Notes: a model not told the origin generated them from the sequence alone. DNA of 64,000 bases from JAWLHA01 sp041690535 (GCA_041690535.1 JAWLHA010000020.1:3435-67434), one strand, 5' to 3'; shown: positions 16,471-26,180, numbered from the stretch's first letter. A program made the numbers and translations.

Positions 16471-16500
16471 AGGGCGCATAAACCGGCGCCCTTTTTTTTT
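16471..16500 (+). terminator. Rho-independent terminator after tRNA-Asp
   Basis: AGGGCGC (16471-16477) and GCGCCCT (16486-16492) form a 7-bp stem with an 8-base loop, followed by an unbroken run of T residues to 16500. It closes the hupB/tRNA-Val/tRNA-Asp unit before ppiD. Confidence 0.93.
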
Positions 16501-16541
16501 GTCCAAGGATATTCAGGAAACGCATCAGGAACGTCAGCGAC

Positions 16542-18437
16542 ATGCTTCAGCTCATTCGTGACCGTGCACAAGGGTGGATTGCCTGGGTTATCGTCGGCAT
16601 GATCATCGTCCCGTTTGCCCTGTGGGGCATTAACGAGTACTTCGGTGGCGGTGGCGATGTCAGTGTAGCCAAGGTCAACGGGGTTGATATTCCTCAGCAG
16701 GAACTTCAGCGCGCGTACCTGCAGCAGCGCCAGCGCCTCCAGGAGATGTTCGGGGAGAACTTCCGGCCGGAACTCTTCCCCGAAGAGCGGATGAAGCAGG
16801 ATATTCTGCAGGCGATGATCGAGCGTGAGGTGCTGGTTCAGTCTGCAGGAAACTCCGGGATTCGGGTCGGTGATGAGGTACTGGCCGCAACCATCCGGGA
16901 CATTCCTGCATTCCAGGAGGAGGGGCGCTTCTCCCAGGAGCGCTATCAGCGCGCTCTGAGAATGCAGGGATTGAGCCCGCGGGGATTCGAGCAGCAGTTG
17001 CGCCGTGACCTCATGGCCGAACAACTTCGGGGTGGTATCACTCAAACCGAGTTCGTCTCCTCGGGTGAAGTGGACCGCTATCTGGCTGACAAAGGGCAGA
17101 CCCGCAAAGTCGGCCTGATGACGCTTTCGTCCAAGCCGTTCGAAGAGACGATCCAGCCCGAGACGGCTGAGGTGGAGCGTTATTACGAGCAGCAGCGTGC
17201 GCGCTACCGGGTTCCGGAACAGATCCGCGTCGCCTACCTTGAGCTGAATGCCGCTGAACTGGCCAAAGCCGTGGCGGTTGGGGAGGAGGAGTTGCGGCAG
17301 CGCTATGACGCACAGCTTGCCAACTACCGGACCCCGGAAGAGCGCCGGGCACGACACATCCTGATCAAAGTGGACTCGGGGGCCGATGAGCAAGCGGTGG
17401 CTGCTGCCGAGGCAACCATTGAAGAGCTGCAGGGCAAGCTTCGTGACGGCGGCTCCTTCGAGGAGCTGGCGAAGGAGCACTCCCAGGATCCGGGCTCTGC
17501 GAAGGAGGGGGGCGACCTCGGCTTCTTCGGACGGGGCGTGATGGTGCCTGAGTTCGAGGAGGCGGCCTTCTCGCTTGCGCAGGGGCAGATCAGCGAGCCC
17601 GTGCGCAGTCCCTTTGGCTTTCACCTCATTAGGCTCGAAGCAGTCAAAGGGGGCGAAACCAAGCCCTTCGAAGAGGTGCAGGAGCAGATCCTCGGGGAAA
17701 TTCAGCGGGAGCGTGGCGAACAGCGATTCTATGATCTGGCCGATCAGCTCGCCAATCTCACCTATGAGCACCCGGATACGCTGGAGACGGCGGCCAGTGA
17801 GCTGGGTCTGCAGATCCAGGAGACCACGGCGTTCTCCCGTAGTGGTGGGACGGGTTTCGCGGGCCACCAGAAAGTAATCTCCTCCGCTTTCAGTGATGAT
17901 GTCCTTGGGCGGCGGAACAACAGCGAAGTCATTGAACTCGGTACCAACCACCTTGCCGTGCTCCGGGTCGTAGAGCATATTCCCGAGGCGCAACGTCCAC
18001 TGGATGAGGTGAAGGATGAGATCGTGGCCGCCCTCAAGCGCGAGGGTGGGCGGGAGCAGGCCGAAACCAAGGCCAAGGAACTCCTGGAACGTCTGCTTGC
18101 GGGTGAAGAACCGGCGCAGCTGGCGGCAGGGCAGGGGATCGAGTGGAACGTCCATGAAGTGCTGAAGCGCGATAGCAGGGAAGTGAACCCAGCAGCGGTG
18201 CAGGCCGCGTTCCGGGCAGCAAGGCCGAAGGAAGGCGGCATGACTGCCGAGCGGATTGCGCTGCCTTCAGGGGAGCAGGTCATTCTTGCGGTATTGGGGG
18301 TCAGCGACGGCGATCCGGCTGCGGCTACGGAGCCGGAGCGGGAGGCAGCACGCAACATGCTGCAGCAGGCGGCAGGCCAGGCCGCGTACGAGTCTGCGCT
18401 GGTGGGACTGCAATCCCGGGCCAAGATCGTTCAGTAA
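16542..18437 (+). CDS. ppiD: Periplasmic folding chaperone PpiD (SurA/parvulin type)
   Basis: Inner-membrane-anchored periplasmic chaperone with a parvulin-type domain; 631 residues. A short cytoplasmic N-terminus is followed by one membrane span (about 14-34, WIAWVIVGMIIVPFALWGI). Next come a SurA-like N-terminal chaperone region and a parvulin domain (about 265-365) with RRARHILIKVDSG, GGDLGFFGRG and PVRSPFGFHLIRLE. A long C-terminal helical region follows. It sits directly after hupB and its tRNAs, and in Pseudomonas is followed by fabI; here only a fabI remnant survives further on. Confidence 0.95.
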   Translation: MLQLIRDRAQGWIAWVIVGMIIVPFALWGINEYFGGGGDVSVAKVNGVDIPQQELQRAYLQQRQRLQEMFGENFRPELFPEERMKQDILQAMIEREVLVQSAGNSGIRVGDEVLAATIRDIPAFQEEGRFSQERYQRALRMQGLSPRGFEQQLRRDLMAEQLRGGITQTEFVSSGEVDRYLADKGQTRKVGLMTLSSKPFEETIQPETAEVERYYEQQRARYRVPEQIRVAYLELNAAELAKAVAVGEEELRQRYDAQLANYRTPEERRARHILIKVDSGADEQAVAAAEATIEELQGKLRDGGSFEELAKEHSQDPGSAKEGGDLGFFGRGVMVPEFEEAAFSLAQGQISEPVRSPFGFHLIRLEAVKGGETKPFEEVQEQILGEIQRERGEQRFYDLADQLANLTYEHPDTLETAASELGLQIQETTAFSRSGGTGFAGHQKVISSAFSDDVLGRRNNSEVIELGTNHLAVLRVVEHIPEAQRPLDEVKDEIVAALKREGGREQAETKAKELLERLLAGEEPAQLAAGQGIEWNVHEVLKRDSREVNPAAVQAAFRAARPKEGGMTAERIALPSGEQVILAVLGVSDGDPAAATEPEREAARNMLQQAAGQAAYESALVGLQSRAKIVQ

Positions 18438-18440
18438 CGG

Positions 18441-19769
18441 GTGTCGCTGATGCCTTGGAAGTGGCCTCTCCACTGGCAAATACTTCTGGCTCTCACATTG
18501 GCCGTTCCGGCCGGCTTCCTGGCCGGCCAGGACGGCGGCGTTTTCGGCTTCACCTTCTATGAAGCCTTCCGCTTCGTCGGAACCCTCTTTCTCAATGCCT
18601 TGAAGATGCTGATCGTGCCGCTCATTGCGGCATCGATTATCACCGGAATTGCCGGGATCGGCTCTTCCGGGAAGTTGGGGCGACTGGGGGGGAAGACGCT
18701 CCTCTACTATGCGGTCAGCAGCCTGGTCGCCATTCTAATCGGTCTGGCCGTCGTGAATGCCATTGCCCCCGGAACAGTGGATGGGCAACCGGCGAAGGAC
18801 CTTATTGGTTTCACCGCAGATCCCACCGAGGTGGAGCAGAAGGTTGCCGGGAGGGGGGTCCAGGATGTGGCCGAGGTCTTCCTGCGTATGGTGCCTACCA
18901 ACATCGTCGCAGCGGCGGCCGAAGGGCAGATGTTGGGCCTCATCTTCTTCTCCCTGTTATTCGGGTTCTTCATGACCAAGATTGGGGAGCCCTATGCTGA
19001 AGCCCAATACAACTTTTGGCAGGGGTTGTTCGAGACCATGATGCTCATCACCGACTGGGTGATGAAGTTTGCGCCGCTGGGCGTCTTTGCCTTGGTGGCC
19101 ATGGTGATCGCCGACACCGGTTTTTCGGCTTTTCGTCCTTTGGGATGGTTTTTCATCACCGTCCTGCTGGCCCTTGCGGTCCACTTCTTCGTCGCCTTGC
19201 CTCTGGCGTTGAAGGTCGTCGGAGGCGTCAACCCCATACGCCATTATCGGGCCATGAGCCCGGCCTTGCTGACGGCGTTTTCCACGGCCTCCTCCTCTGC
19301 CACCCTGCCGCTCACCATGGAGTGTGTGGAGAAAAATGCCGGCGTCTCAAACCGCACCACCAGCTTTGTGCTTCCCCTCGGGGCGACGGTCAACATGGAC
19401 GGCACGGCGCTGTATGAGTGTGTTGCGGCCATCTTCATCGCCCAGGCCTACGGGTTGCAGCTCGGGTTGGCTGAACAGTTCACCATCGTGGTGGTGGCGC
19501 TGTTGACTTCCATCGGCGTCGCGGGGATCCCGGCCGCCAGTCTGGTGGCCATTTCCATCATACTGGCGACCATCGGGCTGCCTGCCGAGGGGATTGGCCT
19601 CATCCTGGCAGTGGACCGTATCCTGGACATGTGCCGGACATCGGTGAATGTGTTCAGCGATTCCTGCGGTGCCGTCCTGATCGGGCGGTTCGAAGGCGAG
19701 GCGGGTATTCTCACTGCGACCGCATCAAGGAACCTTGCCCCGGCGTTGGGTTCAGAGAGTGAAGGTTAA
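18441..19769 (+). CDS. Dicarboxylate/amino acid:cation symporter (GltP/DctA family)
   Basis: Secondary transporter of the DAACS family that couples uptake of glutamate, aspartate or C4-dicarboxylates to protons or sodium. It has eight membrane helices and re-entrant loops. The serine-rich re-entrant motif TAFSTASSSATLPLTMEC (near 275-292) and NMDGTALYE (near 318) are family signatures. It begins with GTG at 18441; an in-frame ATG at 18450 is an equally possible start. It lies three bases after the ppiD stop, between ppiD and the fabI remnant, where other genomes have none, so it may be a later insertion. Substrate cannot be told from sequence. Confidence 0.9.
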   Translation: MSLMPWKWPLHWQILLALTLAVPAGFLAGQDGGVFGFTFYEAFRFVGTLFLNALKMLIVPLIAASIITGIAGIGSSGKLGRLGGKTLLYYAVSSLVAILIGLAVVNAIAPGTVDGQPAKDLIGFTADPTEVEQKVAGRGVQDVAEVFLRMVPTNIVAAAAEGQMLGLIFFSLLFGFFMTKIGEPYAEAQYNFWQGLFETMMLITDWVMKFAPLGVFALVAMVIADTGFSAFRPLGWFFITVLLALAVHFFVALPLALKVVGGVNPIRHYRAMSPALLTAFSTASSSATLPLTMECVEKNAGVSNRTTSFVLPLGATVNMDGTALYECVAAIFIAQAYGLQLGLAEQFTIVVVALLTSIGVAGIPAASLVAISIILATIGLPAEGIGLILAVDRILDMCRTSVNVFSDSCGAVLIGRFEGEAGILTATASRNLAPALGSESEG

Positions 19770-19887
19770 GCGCGCACAAGGTTGCGGTGGGAGATCCGCG
19801 CCTGGGGTGGGCTGAGTCTCCGTTGTGCTGCGGCTCGCCCCGGCCCATCGAAGGCGGATCCGCCCGCGCGGAGAGTGTTCGCAGGAT

Positions 19888-20021
19888 CTATAGTTCTTGG
19901 GGAACACCCATGGTCGTTATGTGGAAACCGGCGTCGATGTAAAGCACTTCGCCCGTGATCCCGCTGGCCAGGTCGGAGCATAGGAATGCAGCGGCGTTGC
20001 CACTTCTTCAATGGTTACATT
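19888..20021 (-). pseudogene. fabI: fabI 3' remnant (enoyl-ACP reductase), frameshifted and truncated
   Basis: The minus strand reads NVTIEEV, and after a one-base deletion near 19999 continues as NAAAFLCSDLASGITGEV and LYIDAGF, ending MGVPQEL and a TAG at 19888. This is the conserved C-terminus of NADH-dependent enoyl-ACP reductase FabI, about the last 45 residues. Upstream codons are absent: at 20022 the sequence switches abruptly into an RptA element. Order ppiD-fabI-yej genes in Pseudomonas supports an ancestral intact fabI here. The remaining gap to yejA (20249-20286) holds only its ribosome site. The cell must use another enoyl reductase or a fabI elsewhere. Confidence 0.88.
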
Positions 20022-20248
20022 CGTGCTGTGGGCGATGTAAGTCCTTGAAAGCAGGTGCGCTGTCAATACGACCGACATGGATGTTGGGAGTGAAGATTGT
20101 GCAGGAGCCATCATCTTCCATCCCTGTACGCCCGGCGCTCGCGACCGCTTCGGGCATCCTGCCCTCCCGCGGCATAAGTGCGTGCTTGCCAATCCATGCG
20201 GTCGACGACCTGCTTTAAGGACTAACATCAGTAAGCATGTGTTTAGCC
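20022..20248. repeat. RptA copy 1, left outer end lost; abuts the fabI remnant
   Basis: The inner arm GATGTAAGTCCTTGAAAGCA (20034-20053) is mirrored by a decayed CCTGCTTTAAGGACTAACAT (20209-20228). The right outer end is also decayed (GTAAGCATGTGTTTAGCC, from 20231). The left outer CAGGGT end is missing; the element begins inside GTGCTGTGGGCGATG, joined to fabI sequence. The core carries an extra segment of about 50 bases (GACCGACATGGATGTTGGGA region) also seen in copy 6 but not in copies 2, 3 and 7. Non-coding. Confidence 0.8.
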
Positions 20249-20286
20249 AGGGCACCGGGCCACAACCGCGGAAGGGGATGATGGTA

Positions 20287-22095
20287 ATGAACAGAGGGTG
20301 GATCTCTGCGGCAGTCATGCTGCTTTTGCTGCTCATGGCAGCGGGGGCTCGTGCCGAGTCTGCCATGGCGCTGGGTTATGAACCGAAGTATGCGCCCGGT
20401 TTCGGGCACTTCGACTACGTCAATCCCGATGCGCCGAAAGGGGGAGAGCTGGTGCTCTCCTCCCAGGGCACGTTCGACAGCCTGAATCCGTTCGTGCTCA
20501 AGGGGCTCGGGGCGGACGGTCTCTCCGAGCTGATGTTCGAGTCCTTGCTGACCCCCAGCCTCGATGAGCCTTTCAGCCAGTATGGGCTGCTGGCCGAAGA
20601 TGCGCAGCTCGCGGAGGATGGGTTGTCGGTCACCTTCCGGCTCAATCCCGAGGCCCGCTTTTCCGACGGCTCCCCTGTGGAGCCGCAGGATGTGAAATTC
20701 TCCTTCGATACGCTCAAGAGTGACAAGGCCCATCCGCAATACCGTTTCTATTGGGCCGACATTTTGCGCGCAGTGGTCGTGGATGAGCGAACGGTTCGGT
20801 TTGAGTTCGCGCGGGTCAATCCCGAGCTGCACATGATCACCGCCCAAGTCCCGATCTTCTCACGCAAATGGGTGGGGGAGCGTCCCTTTGACAAGGTGGT
20901 GCTGGAGGCGCCGCTGGCGAGTGGTCCCTATGTGGTCGAGAAGTACGAACTCGGCAAGTACATCACCTTCGTGCGCAATCCCGACTATTGGGCGGCCGAC
21001 TTGAACTCTCGCCGGGGCATGTTCAACTTCAATCGGATCACCTTCAAGTATTACCGCGACACCACGGTGGCGCTGGAAGGATTCAAGGCCGGTGAGTTTG
21101 ACTTCATGGCCGTCTACAACTCCAAGCAGTGGGCGCGCGACTACATCGGTCCGAAGTTCGACTCGGGGCAGATCCAAAAGGAGGAGCTGGAGCATAGTAA
21201 CAATGCCGGGATGCAGGGATTCATCTTCAACCTGCGCCGGCCGCTGTTCCAGGATCGGCGTGTACGCAAGGCCATCGGCATGGCCGTGGACTTCGAGTGG
21301 GCCAACCACAAGCTCTTCTACGACCAGTACGAACGCTGTGACAGCTACTTCAGCAACAGCGAGTTGGCTGCGCGCGGCCTGCCGGAAGGTGAGGAGCTGA
21401 AGCTGCTGGAAGCTTATAAGGACCGGCTGCCCGAGCAGGTCTTCTCCAAGGAGTGGACGCCTCCGAGCACGCGGGCGCCCCACAGTCTGCGCGCCAATCT
21501 CCAACAGGCCAAGGCACTCCTGGCCGAGGCGGGCTGGCGCTATCGCGATGGGGCGTTGCGTAACGCCAAGGGCGAGCCGTTCCGTTTCGAGATCATGCTG
21601 GTGCAAAAGGGGTTCGAGCGCATCGTGGCACCGTTCGCCCGCAACCTGGCCAAGTTGGGAATTGAGGTGAATTATCGCACCATCGACAGCGCACTGTATC
21701 AGCGTCGCTCCGACACCTTCGATTTCGATATGATGGTTTCGGTCCTTCCCCAGTCACAATCGCCGGGCAATGAGCTGATGAGCATGTTCCACTCCTCGGC
21801 GGCGGAGGCGGAGGGGGCCCGAAACCTGATGGGGCTGAAGGACCCGATTGTGGACGCACTGGTGGAGAAGGTGATCTTTGCGCCGGACCGGGCCGCACTG
21901 GTGGCGGCGAGTCGGGCCCTCGATCGGGTCCTCCTCCATGGGGAATACCTCGTGCCGAACTGGTACATCGCGGTGCACCGTGTGGCCTACTGGGATCGGT
22001 TTGGGCGCCCGGCCAGATTGCCCCTTTACTACAGCGCCACCAGCTGGATGCTCACCACGTGGTGGCAGGAGCGCTCCCGTGCGGAGGTGCGGTAG
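20287..22095 (+). CDS. yejA: Oligopeptide ABC transporter periplasmic binding protein (YejA-like)
   Basis: Family 5 extracellular solute-binding protein that captures peptides for the YejBEF importer (microcin C-type peptides in E. coli). It has 602 residues with a signal peptide ending near ARAES, then the SBP_bac_5 fold (GYEPKYAPGFGHFDYVNPDA, NPFVLKGLGADGLSELMFES, ARFSDGSPVEPQDVKFSFD). Three in-frame ATGs lie close together at 20278, 20281 and 20287. The last is preferred because GGAAGGGG then sits at normal distance. The permease and ATPase genes follow on the same strand. Confidence 0.9.
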   Translation: MNRGWISAAVMLLLLLMAAGARAESAMALGYEPKYAPGFGHFDYVNPDAPKGGELVLSSQGTFDSLNPFVLKGLGADGLSELMFESLLTPSLDEPFSQYGLLAEDAQLAEDGLSVTFRLNPEARFSDGSPVEPQDVKFSFDTLKSDKAHPQYRFYWADILRAVVVDERTVRFEFARVNPELHMITAQVPIFSRKWVGERPFDKVVLEAPLASGPYVVEKYELGKYITFVRNPDYWAADLNSRRGMFNFNRITFKYYRDTTVALEGFKAGEFDFMAVYNSKQWARDYIGPKFDSGQIQKEELEHSNNAGMQGFIFNLRRPLFQDRRVRKAIGMAVDFEWANHKLFYDQYERCDSYFSNSELAARGLPEGEELKLLEAYKDRLPEQVFSKEWTPPSTRAPHSLRANLQQAKALLAEAGWRYRDGALRNAKGEPFRFEIMLVQKGFERIVAPFARNLAKLGIEVNYRTIDSALYQRRSDTFDFDMMVSVLPQSQSPGNELMSMFHSSAAEAEGARNLMGLKDPIVDALVEKVIFAPDRAALVAASRALDRVLLHGEYLVPNWYIAVHRVAYWDRFGRPARLPLYYSATSWMLTTWWQERSRAEVR

Positions 22096-22140
22096 ATTCG
22101 GGGTTTCGGCTCTTGGCTGTGCCCAATGGCCAGTAGTAGT

Positions 22141-22175
22141 AGCAGGGTGGATGCGCCGCGCTTATCCACCCTGCT
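22141..22175. repeat. REP-like hairpin GGGTGGAT...ATCCACCC
   Basis: AGCAGGGTGGAT (22141-22152) and ATCCACCCTGCT (22164-22175) form a perfect 12-bp stem with an 11-base loop. It resembles the dispersed GGGTGGATGCGC-type repeats of many gammaproteobacteria. It lies in the 215-bp gap between yejA and yejB; a related larger palindrome is at 62124-62195. Confidence 0.7.
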
Positions 22176-22310
22176 GAGTACGTTCGCATCGAAGCGTGAA
22201 GGGCAAACTGCAGTCGATCAAGTGGTCGCAGTTGTCGGAAAAGAGCCGCACCCGTCTAAACTTGTGATGTTAGTCCGATTTCTTACTGCAAGGCACTCGG
22301 AAAGGAGCTC

Positions 22311-23363
22311 ATGGCCGCGTACATCCTCAAACGCATTCTGCTGATGATCCCGACCCTGTTCGGGGTCATGCTCATCACCTTCGCCGTCACGCAGTTCGTT
22401 CCGGGCGGCCCGGTGGAGCAGCTGGTGAGTCAGCTCCAGGGCCACGCCGCGGGGGGGGAGGTGAGCGCCGGCATGGAGGGCCTCTATCGCGGGGCCGCGG
22501 GGCTGGATGAGCAGCGGCTGGCCGAGTTGCGCGCGCTCTACGGTTTCGACAAGCCGGCGGTGCAGCGCTTTGCGGAGATGATGGGCAACTATCTGACCTT
22601 CGATTTGGGCAACAGCTACTTTCACCACCAGTCGGTCATGGAACTGGTGATCTCCAAGCTGCCGGTCTCCATCAGTCTGGGGCTGTGGACCTTCTTCATC
22701 ACCTATCTCACCTGCATCCCCTTGGGGATTTCGAAGGCGGTGCGCGACGGAACCACCTTTGATGTGGTGACCAGCACGATCATCCTGATCGGCTATGCCA
22801 TTCCCGGTTTTGTGTTGGGGATCACCCTGCTGGTCCTGTTCGGTGGGGGCAGCTTCTGGGACATCTTCCCCCTGCGGGGGCTGGTGTCGGACAACTGGGA
22901 CGAGCTCTCCGTGGTGGGCAAGGTGCTCGACTATCTCTGGCACATGGCCTTGCCGGTGACCGCCTCTGTGGTGGGCAGTTTCGCCGTGATGACCATGCTG
23001 ACGAAGAACAGCTTCGTTGAGGAGATCCGCAAGCAGTACGTGCTGACGGCCCGGGCCAAGGGGCTTGGCGAGCGGACGGTGCTCTACAAGCACGTCTTTC
23101 GCAATGCCACCATTCCCCTGGTGACCAACTTCCCTGCGGCGTTCATCGGCGCGTTCTTCACCGGCAGTCTGCTCATCGAGACCATCTTCTCCCTGGACGG
23201 ACTGGGGCTGCTTTCGTACGAGTCGGTGCTCAAACGCGACTATCCGGTGGTGTTGGGCACGCTCTATCTGTTCACGCTGATGGGATTGATCGCGAAGCTG
23301 CTCACGGATTTGTGTTACGTGCTCATTGATCCCCGCATCCAATTCGAGTCCCTTTCCCGATGA
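22311..23363 (+). CDS. yejB: Oligopeptide ABC transporter permease YejB
   Basis: Inner-membrane permease of the peptide importer; 350 residues. It has the DppB-type N-terminus AAYILKRILLMIPTLFGVMLI, a large periplasmic loop, and five further spans. The cytoplasmic EAA loop that contacts the ATPase is visible as YVLTARAKGLGERTVLYKHV (near 240-260). The end is LIDPRIQFESLSR, typical of YejB. It overlaps yejE by four bases (ATGA). Confidence 0.95.
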   Translation: MAAYILKRILLMIPTLFGVMLITFAVTQFVPGGPVEQLVSQLQGHAAGGEVSAGMEGLYRGAAGLDEQRLAELRALYGFDKPAVQRFAEMMGNYLTFDLGNSYFHHQSVMELVISKLPVSISLGLWTFFITYLTCIPLGISKAVRDGTTFDVVTSTIILIGYAIPGFVLGITLLVLFGGGSFWDIFPLRGLVSDNWDELSVVGKVLDYLWHMALPVTASVVGSFAVMTMLTKNSFVEEIRKQYVLTARAKGLGERTVLYKHVFRNATIPLVTNFPAAFIGAFFTGSLLIETIFSLDGLGLLSYESVLKRDYPVVLGTLYLFTLMGLIAKLLTDLCYVLIDPRIQFESLSR

Positions 23364-24469
23364 GAGAGACAGTGGAACGAGGCGTCGTTCAGGAGACAGT
23401 GGTGGAGGCGCCACCGCTGGCGGCACCCCTCGGCCGTCCCGCCGCTCGAGCGGTCTTGACTCCCTCCGCACGCGCCTGGCGCCGGTTCAAGGCCAACCGG
23501 CGCGGTTACGTCAGTCTGTGGATCTTCTCCATCCTGTTCATCCTCAGTCTGTTTGCGGAAGTGCTCTCCAACGACACACCGCTGGTGGTCCACTACGAGG
23601 GGAGCTACTACTTCCCCGTGCTTCAGACCTACCCGGAGACGCTCTTCGGGGGGGATTTCGAGACCGAGGCCGATTACCTCGACCCCTTTGTGCGCGAGCG
23701 CATCACGGAAGGGGAGAACTGGGCCCTCTATCCCCCCAATCCCTACCGGTATGACACCATCAACTACTTCGCGGAGGCGCCCAATCCCGCCCCGCCTTCC
23801 GACCAGAACATTCTCGGAACCGATGATCGGGGCCGGGACGTGCTGGCCAGGCTGCTCTACGGCTTCAGGATTTCGGTCCTCTTCGCTTTGGTGCTGACCA
23901 CGGTCGGCACGGCCCTGGGCGTAGTGGCCGGGTCGCTGCAGGGTTACTTCGGGGGACGGCTGGACCTTTTCGCCCAGCGGTTCATCGAGGTGTGGGGCTC
24001 GATGCCGGAGCTCTACCTGCTCATCATCTTTGCCTCCATCTTCCAGCCGAGCATCTTCCTGTTGGTGGTGCTCCTGAGTCTGTTCGGCTGGATGGGGCTC
24101 GCCGACTACGTGCGTGCCGAGTTCCTGCGCGGGCGCAATATGGATTATGTGCGGGCGGCCCAGGCCTTGGGCGTGCCGAACCGGACCATCATGCGGCGCC
24201 ACTTGCTGCCCAATGCGATGACCCCGGTGATCACCTTCCTGCCGTTCCGGGTGAGCGGGGCCATTCTGGCCCTGACCAGCCTCGATTTTCTCGGTCTGGG
24301 TGTGCCGCCCAGCACGCCGAGCCTCGGGGAGCTGTTGGCTCAGGGCAAGGAAAACATCGATGCGTGGTGGCTCTCTATCACCACCTTCGGGGTGCTGGTG
24401 GGCACGTTGGTGCTGCTGATCTTCATCGGCGAGGCGCTGCGCGAGGCGCTCGACCCGCGCCGGGGCTAG
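23360..24469 (+). CDS. yejE: Oligopeptide ABC transporter permease YejE
   Basis: Second permease subunit, 369 residues. After a charged N-terminal extension and the first span (about 50-70), a periplasmic segment contains NILGTDDRGRDVLARLLYGF, the marker of DppC/YejE permeases. The EAA loop is MDYVRAAQALGVPNRTIMRRH. It starts inside the yejB stop, and the ATPase gene follows after 35 bases, so the complex is made from one message. Confidence 0.95.
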   Translation: MRETVERGVVQETVVEAPPLAAPLGRPAARAVLTPSARAWRRFKANRRGYVSLWIFSILFILSLFAEVLSNDTPLVVHYEGSYYFPVLQTYPETLFGGDFETEADYLDPFVRERITEGENWALYPPNPYRYDTINYFAEAPNPAPPSDQNILGTDDRGRDVLARLLYGFRISVLFALVLTTVGTALGVVAGSLQGYFGGRLDLFAQRFIEVWGSMPELYLLIIFASIFQPSIFLLVVLLSLFGWMGLADYVRAEFLRGRNMDYVRAAQALGVPNRTIMRRHLLPNAMTPVITFLPFRVSGAILALTSLDFLGLGVPPSTPSLGELLAQGKENIDAWWLSITTFGVLVGTLVLLIFIGEALREALDPRRG

Positions 24470-24504
24470 CCCTGGCGCGATATTCAAGGACAGGTGACTG
24501 GCCA

Positions 24505-26118
24505 GTGACTGAACTGCTGAAAATCGAAAACCTCTCGGTCGCCTTCGGGCTGCCGGGCGATCGCACCAGCGTGGTGGAGGGGGTGAACCTCTCCATGGCC
24601 CCTGGGGAGAAGCTGGCGCTGGTGGGCGAATCGGGCTCCGGCAAGTCGGTGACGGCGCTGTCGGTCCTGCGCCTGCACGACCGCATCCAGACCGAGTACC
24701 GGGGCGGCATTCGGTTTCTGGGGCAGGAGTTGCTGTCGCTGCCGGAGTCGCGCATGCGGGGGATCCGCGGGCGGGAGATCGCCATGATCTTCCAGGAGCC
24801 GATGATCTCGCTCAATCCGGTCTACACCATCGGCGATCAGCTCGCCGAGCCCCTGATCCTGCACGAAGGGCTGAGCCGGGAGCAGGCGCGGGGCAGGGTG
24901 GTGGAGCTGCTCGGCAAGGTGGGGATCCCCGACCCCGCAAGCCGCTGCGACGCCTTTCCTCACATGCTCTCGGGGGGCCAGCGCCAGCGGGCCATGATCG
25001 CCATGGCCCTGGCCTGCCGGCCGAAACTGCTCATCGCCGACGAGCCCACCACCGCACTGGATGTAACCATCCAGCAACAGATCCTGCAGCTGCTCAATGA
25101 GCTGCAGAGAGAACTCGGGATGGCGGTGCTGCTCATCACCCACGACCTCAACATGGTGCGCCGCTTCGCGGACAATGTGGTGGTCATGCAGAACGGCAGC
25201 GTGGTGGAGCGGGCGGACGTGGAGACCCTGTTCACCGCCCCGAGCCATCCCTACACCCGCAAACTGCTGGACAGCGAGCCGGAACCGCTGGTGGGGACGG
25301 GCGAGGCGGAGGGCCTGTCCCGCAGGCCGCCCCTTTTCGAAGGCAAGGCGATCCGTTGCTACTTCCCCATCAAGAAGGGGTTTTTTCGCCGCAAGGTAGG
25401 CGAGGTGAAGGCCGTCGATGATGTGGATATCGTCCTCCGTCCCGGCGAGACCGTCGGGGTGGTGGGGGAGTCGGGATCGGGAAAGTCGACGCTGGGGATG
25501 TGTCTGCTGCGGCTGCAGGAGTGTGACGGCACCATACGCTTCAACCAGCAGCGGCTGGATGCGCTGCGCGGCGGTGAGCTCCGGCCCCTGCGCCGCCATT
25601 TTCAGGTGGTGTTCCAGGACCCCTTCTCCTCCCTCTCCCCCCGCATGACTGTGGAGCAAATCGTCGGGGAGGGGCTGCAGCTCCATTTTCCGGAGTTGAA
25701 CCGGCATCAGCGGCGCGAGCGGGTGGTGCGGGTCCTCGAAGAGGTGGGGCTTGAGGAGACGATGCTGAATCGCTACCCCCACGAATTCTCCGGCGGACAG
25801 CGCCAACGCATCGCCGTGGCGCGCGCTGTGGTGCTGGAGCCGAAGGTGGTGTTGCTGGATGAGCCCACCAGCGCCCTGGATGTATCGGTGCAGAAGCAGG
25901 TGTTGAAGCTGCTGCGGGATCTGCAGCGGCGTCACGGCATGAGCTACCTCTTCATCTCCCATGACCTGATGGTCATTCGTGCGGTCTCCCACCGGGTCCT
26001 GGTGATGCGCAATGGCCAGGTGGTGGAGCAGGGGGAGACCCAGGAGATCTTCGAGCGGCCCACCCATGAGTACACGCGGGCGCTGCTGAGCGCATCGCTG
26101 TTCCGCGACGTGGGTTAG
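24505..26118 (+). CDS. yejF: Oligopeptide ABC transporter ATPase YejF, two-domain
   Basis: Fused twin ATPase of 537 residues that powers the Yej importer. The first nucleotide-binding domain has Walker A GESGSGKS (near 44) and signature LSGGQRQR. The second has another GESGSGKS (near 322) and FSGGQRQR. Both have Walker B segments ending in DEPT. The GTG at 24505 is used because it gives TELLKIENLSVAFG, the normal N-terminus; the frame upstream lies inside yejE and has no ribosome site. Two complete ATPase halves in one chain are normal for YejF. Confidence 0.94.
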   Translation: MTELLKIENLSVAFGLPGDRTSVVEGVNLSMAPGEKLALVGESGSGKSVTALSVLRLHDRIQTEYRGGIRFLGQELLSLPESRMRGIRGREIAMIFQEPMISLNPVYTIGDQLAEPLILHEGLSREQARGRVVELLGKVGIPDPASRCDAFPHMLSGGQRQRAMIAMALACRPKLLIADEPTTALDVTIQQQILQLLNELQRELGMAVLLITHDLNMVRRFADNVVVMQNGSVVERADVETLFTAPSHPYTRKLLDSEPEPLVGTGEAEGLSRRPPLFEGKAIRCYFPIKKGFFRRKVGEVKAVDDVDIVLRPGETVGVVGESGSGKSTLGMCLLRLQECDGTIRFNQQRLDALRGGELRPLRRHFQVVFQDPFSSLSPRMTVEQIVGEGLQLHFPELNRHQRRERVVRVLEEVGLEETMLNRYPHEFSGGQRQRIAVARAVVLEPKVVLLDEPTSALDVSVQKQVLKLLRDLQRRHGMSYLFISHDLMVIRAVSHRVLVMRNGQVVEQGETQEIFERPTHEYTRALLSASLFRDVG

Positions 26119-26180
26119 CGGCAGGTACGCGGGTCGAGGGGGATTCGAAGGGACGGCGCCGCTTCGAAACCCGCACAAGT

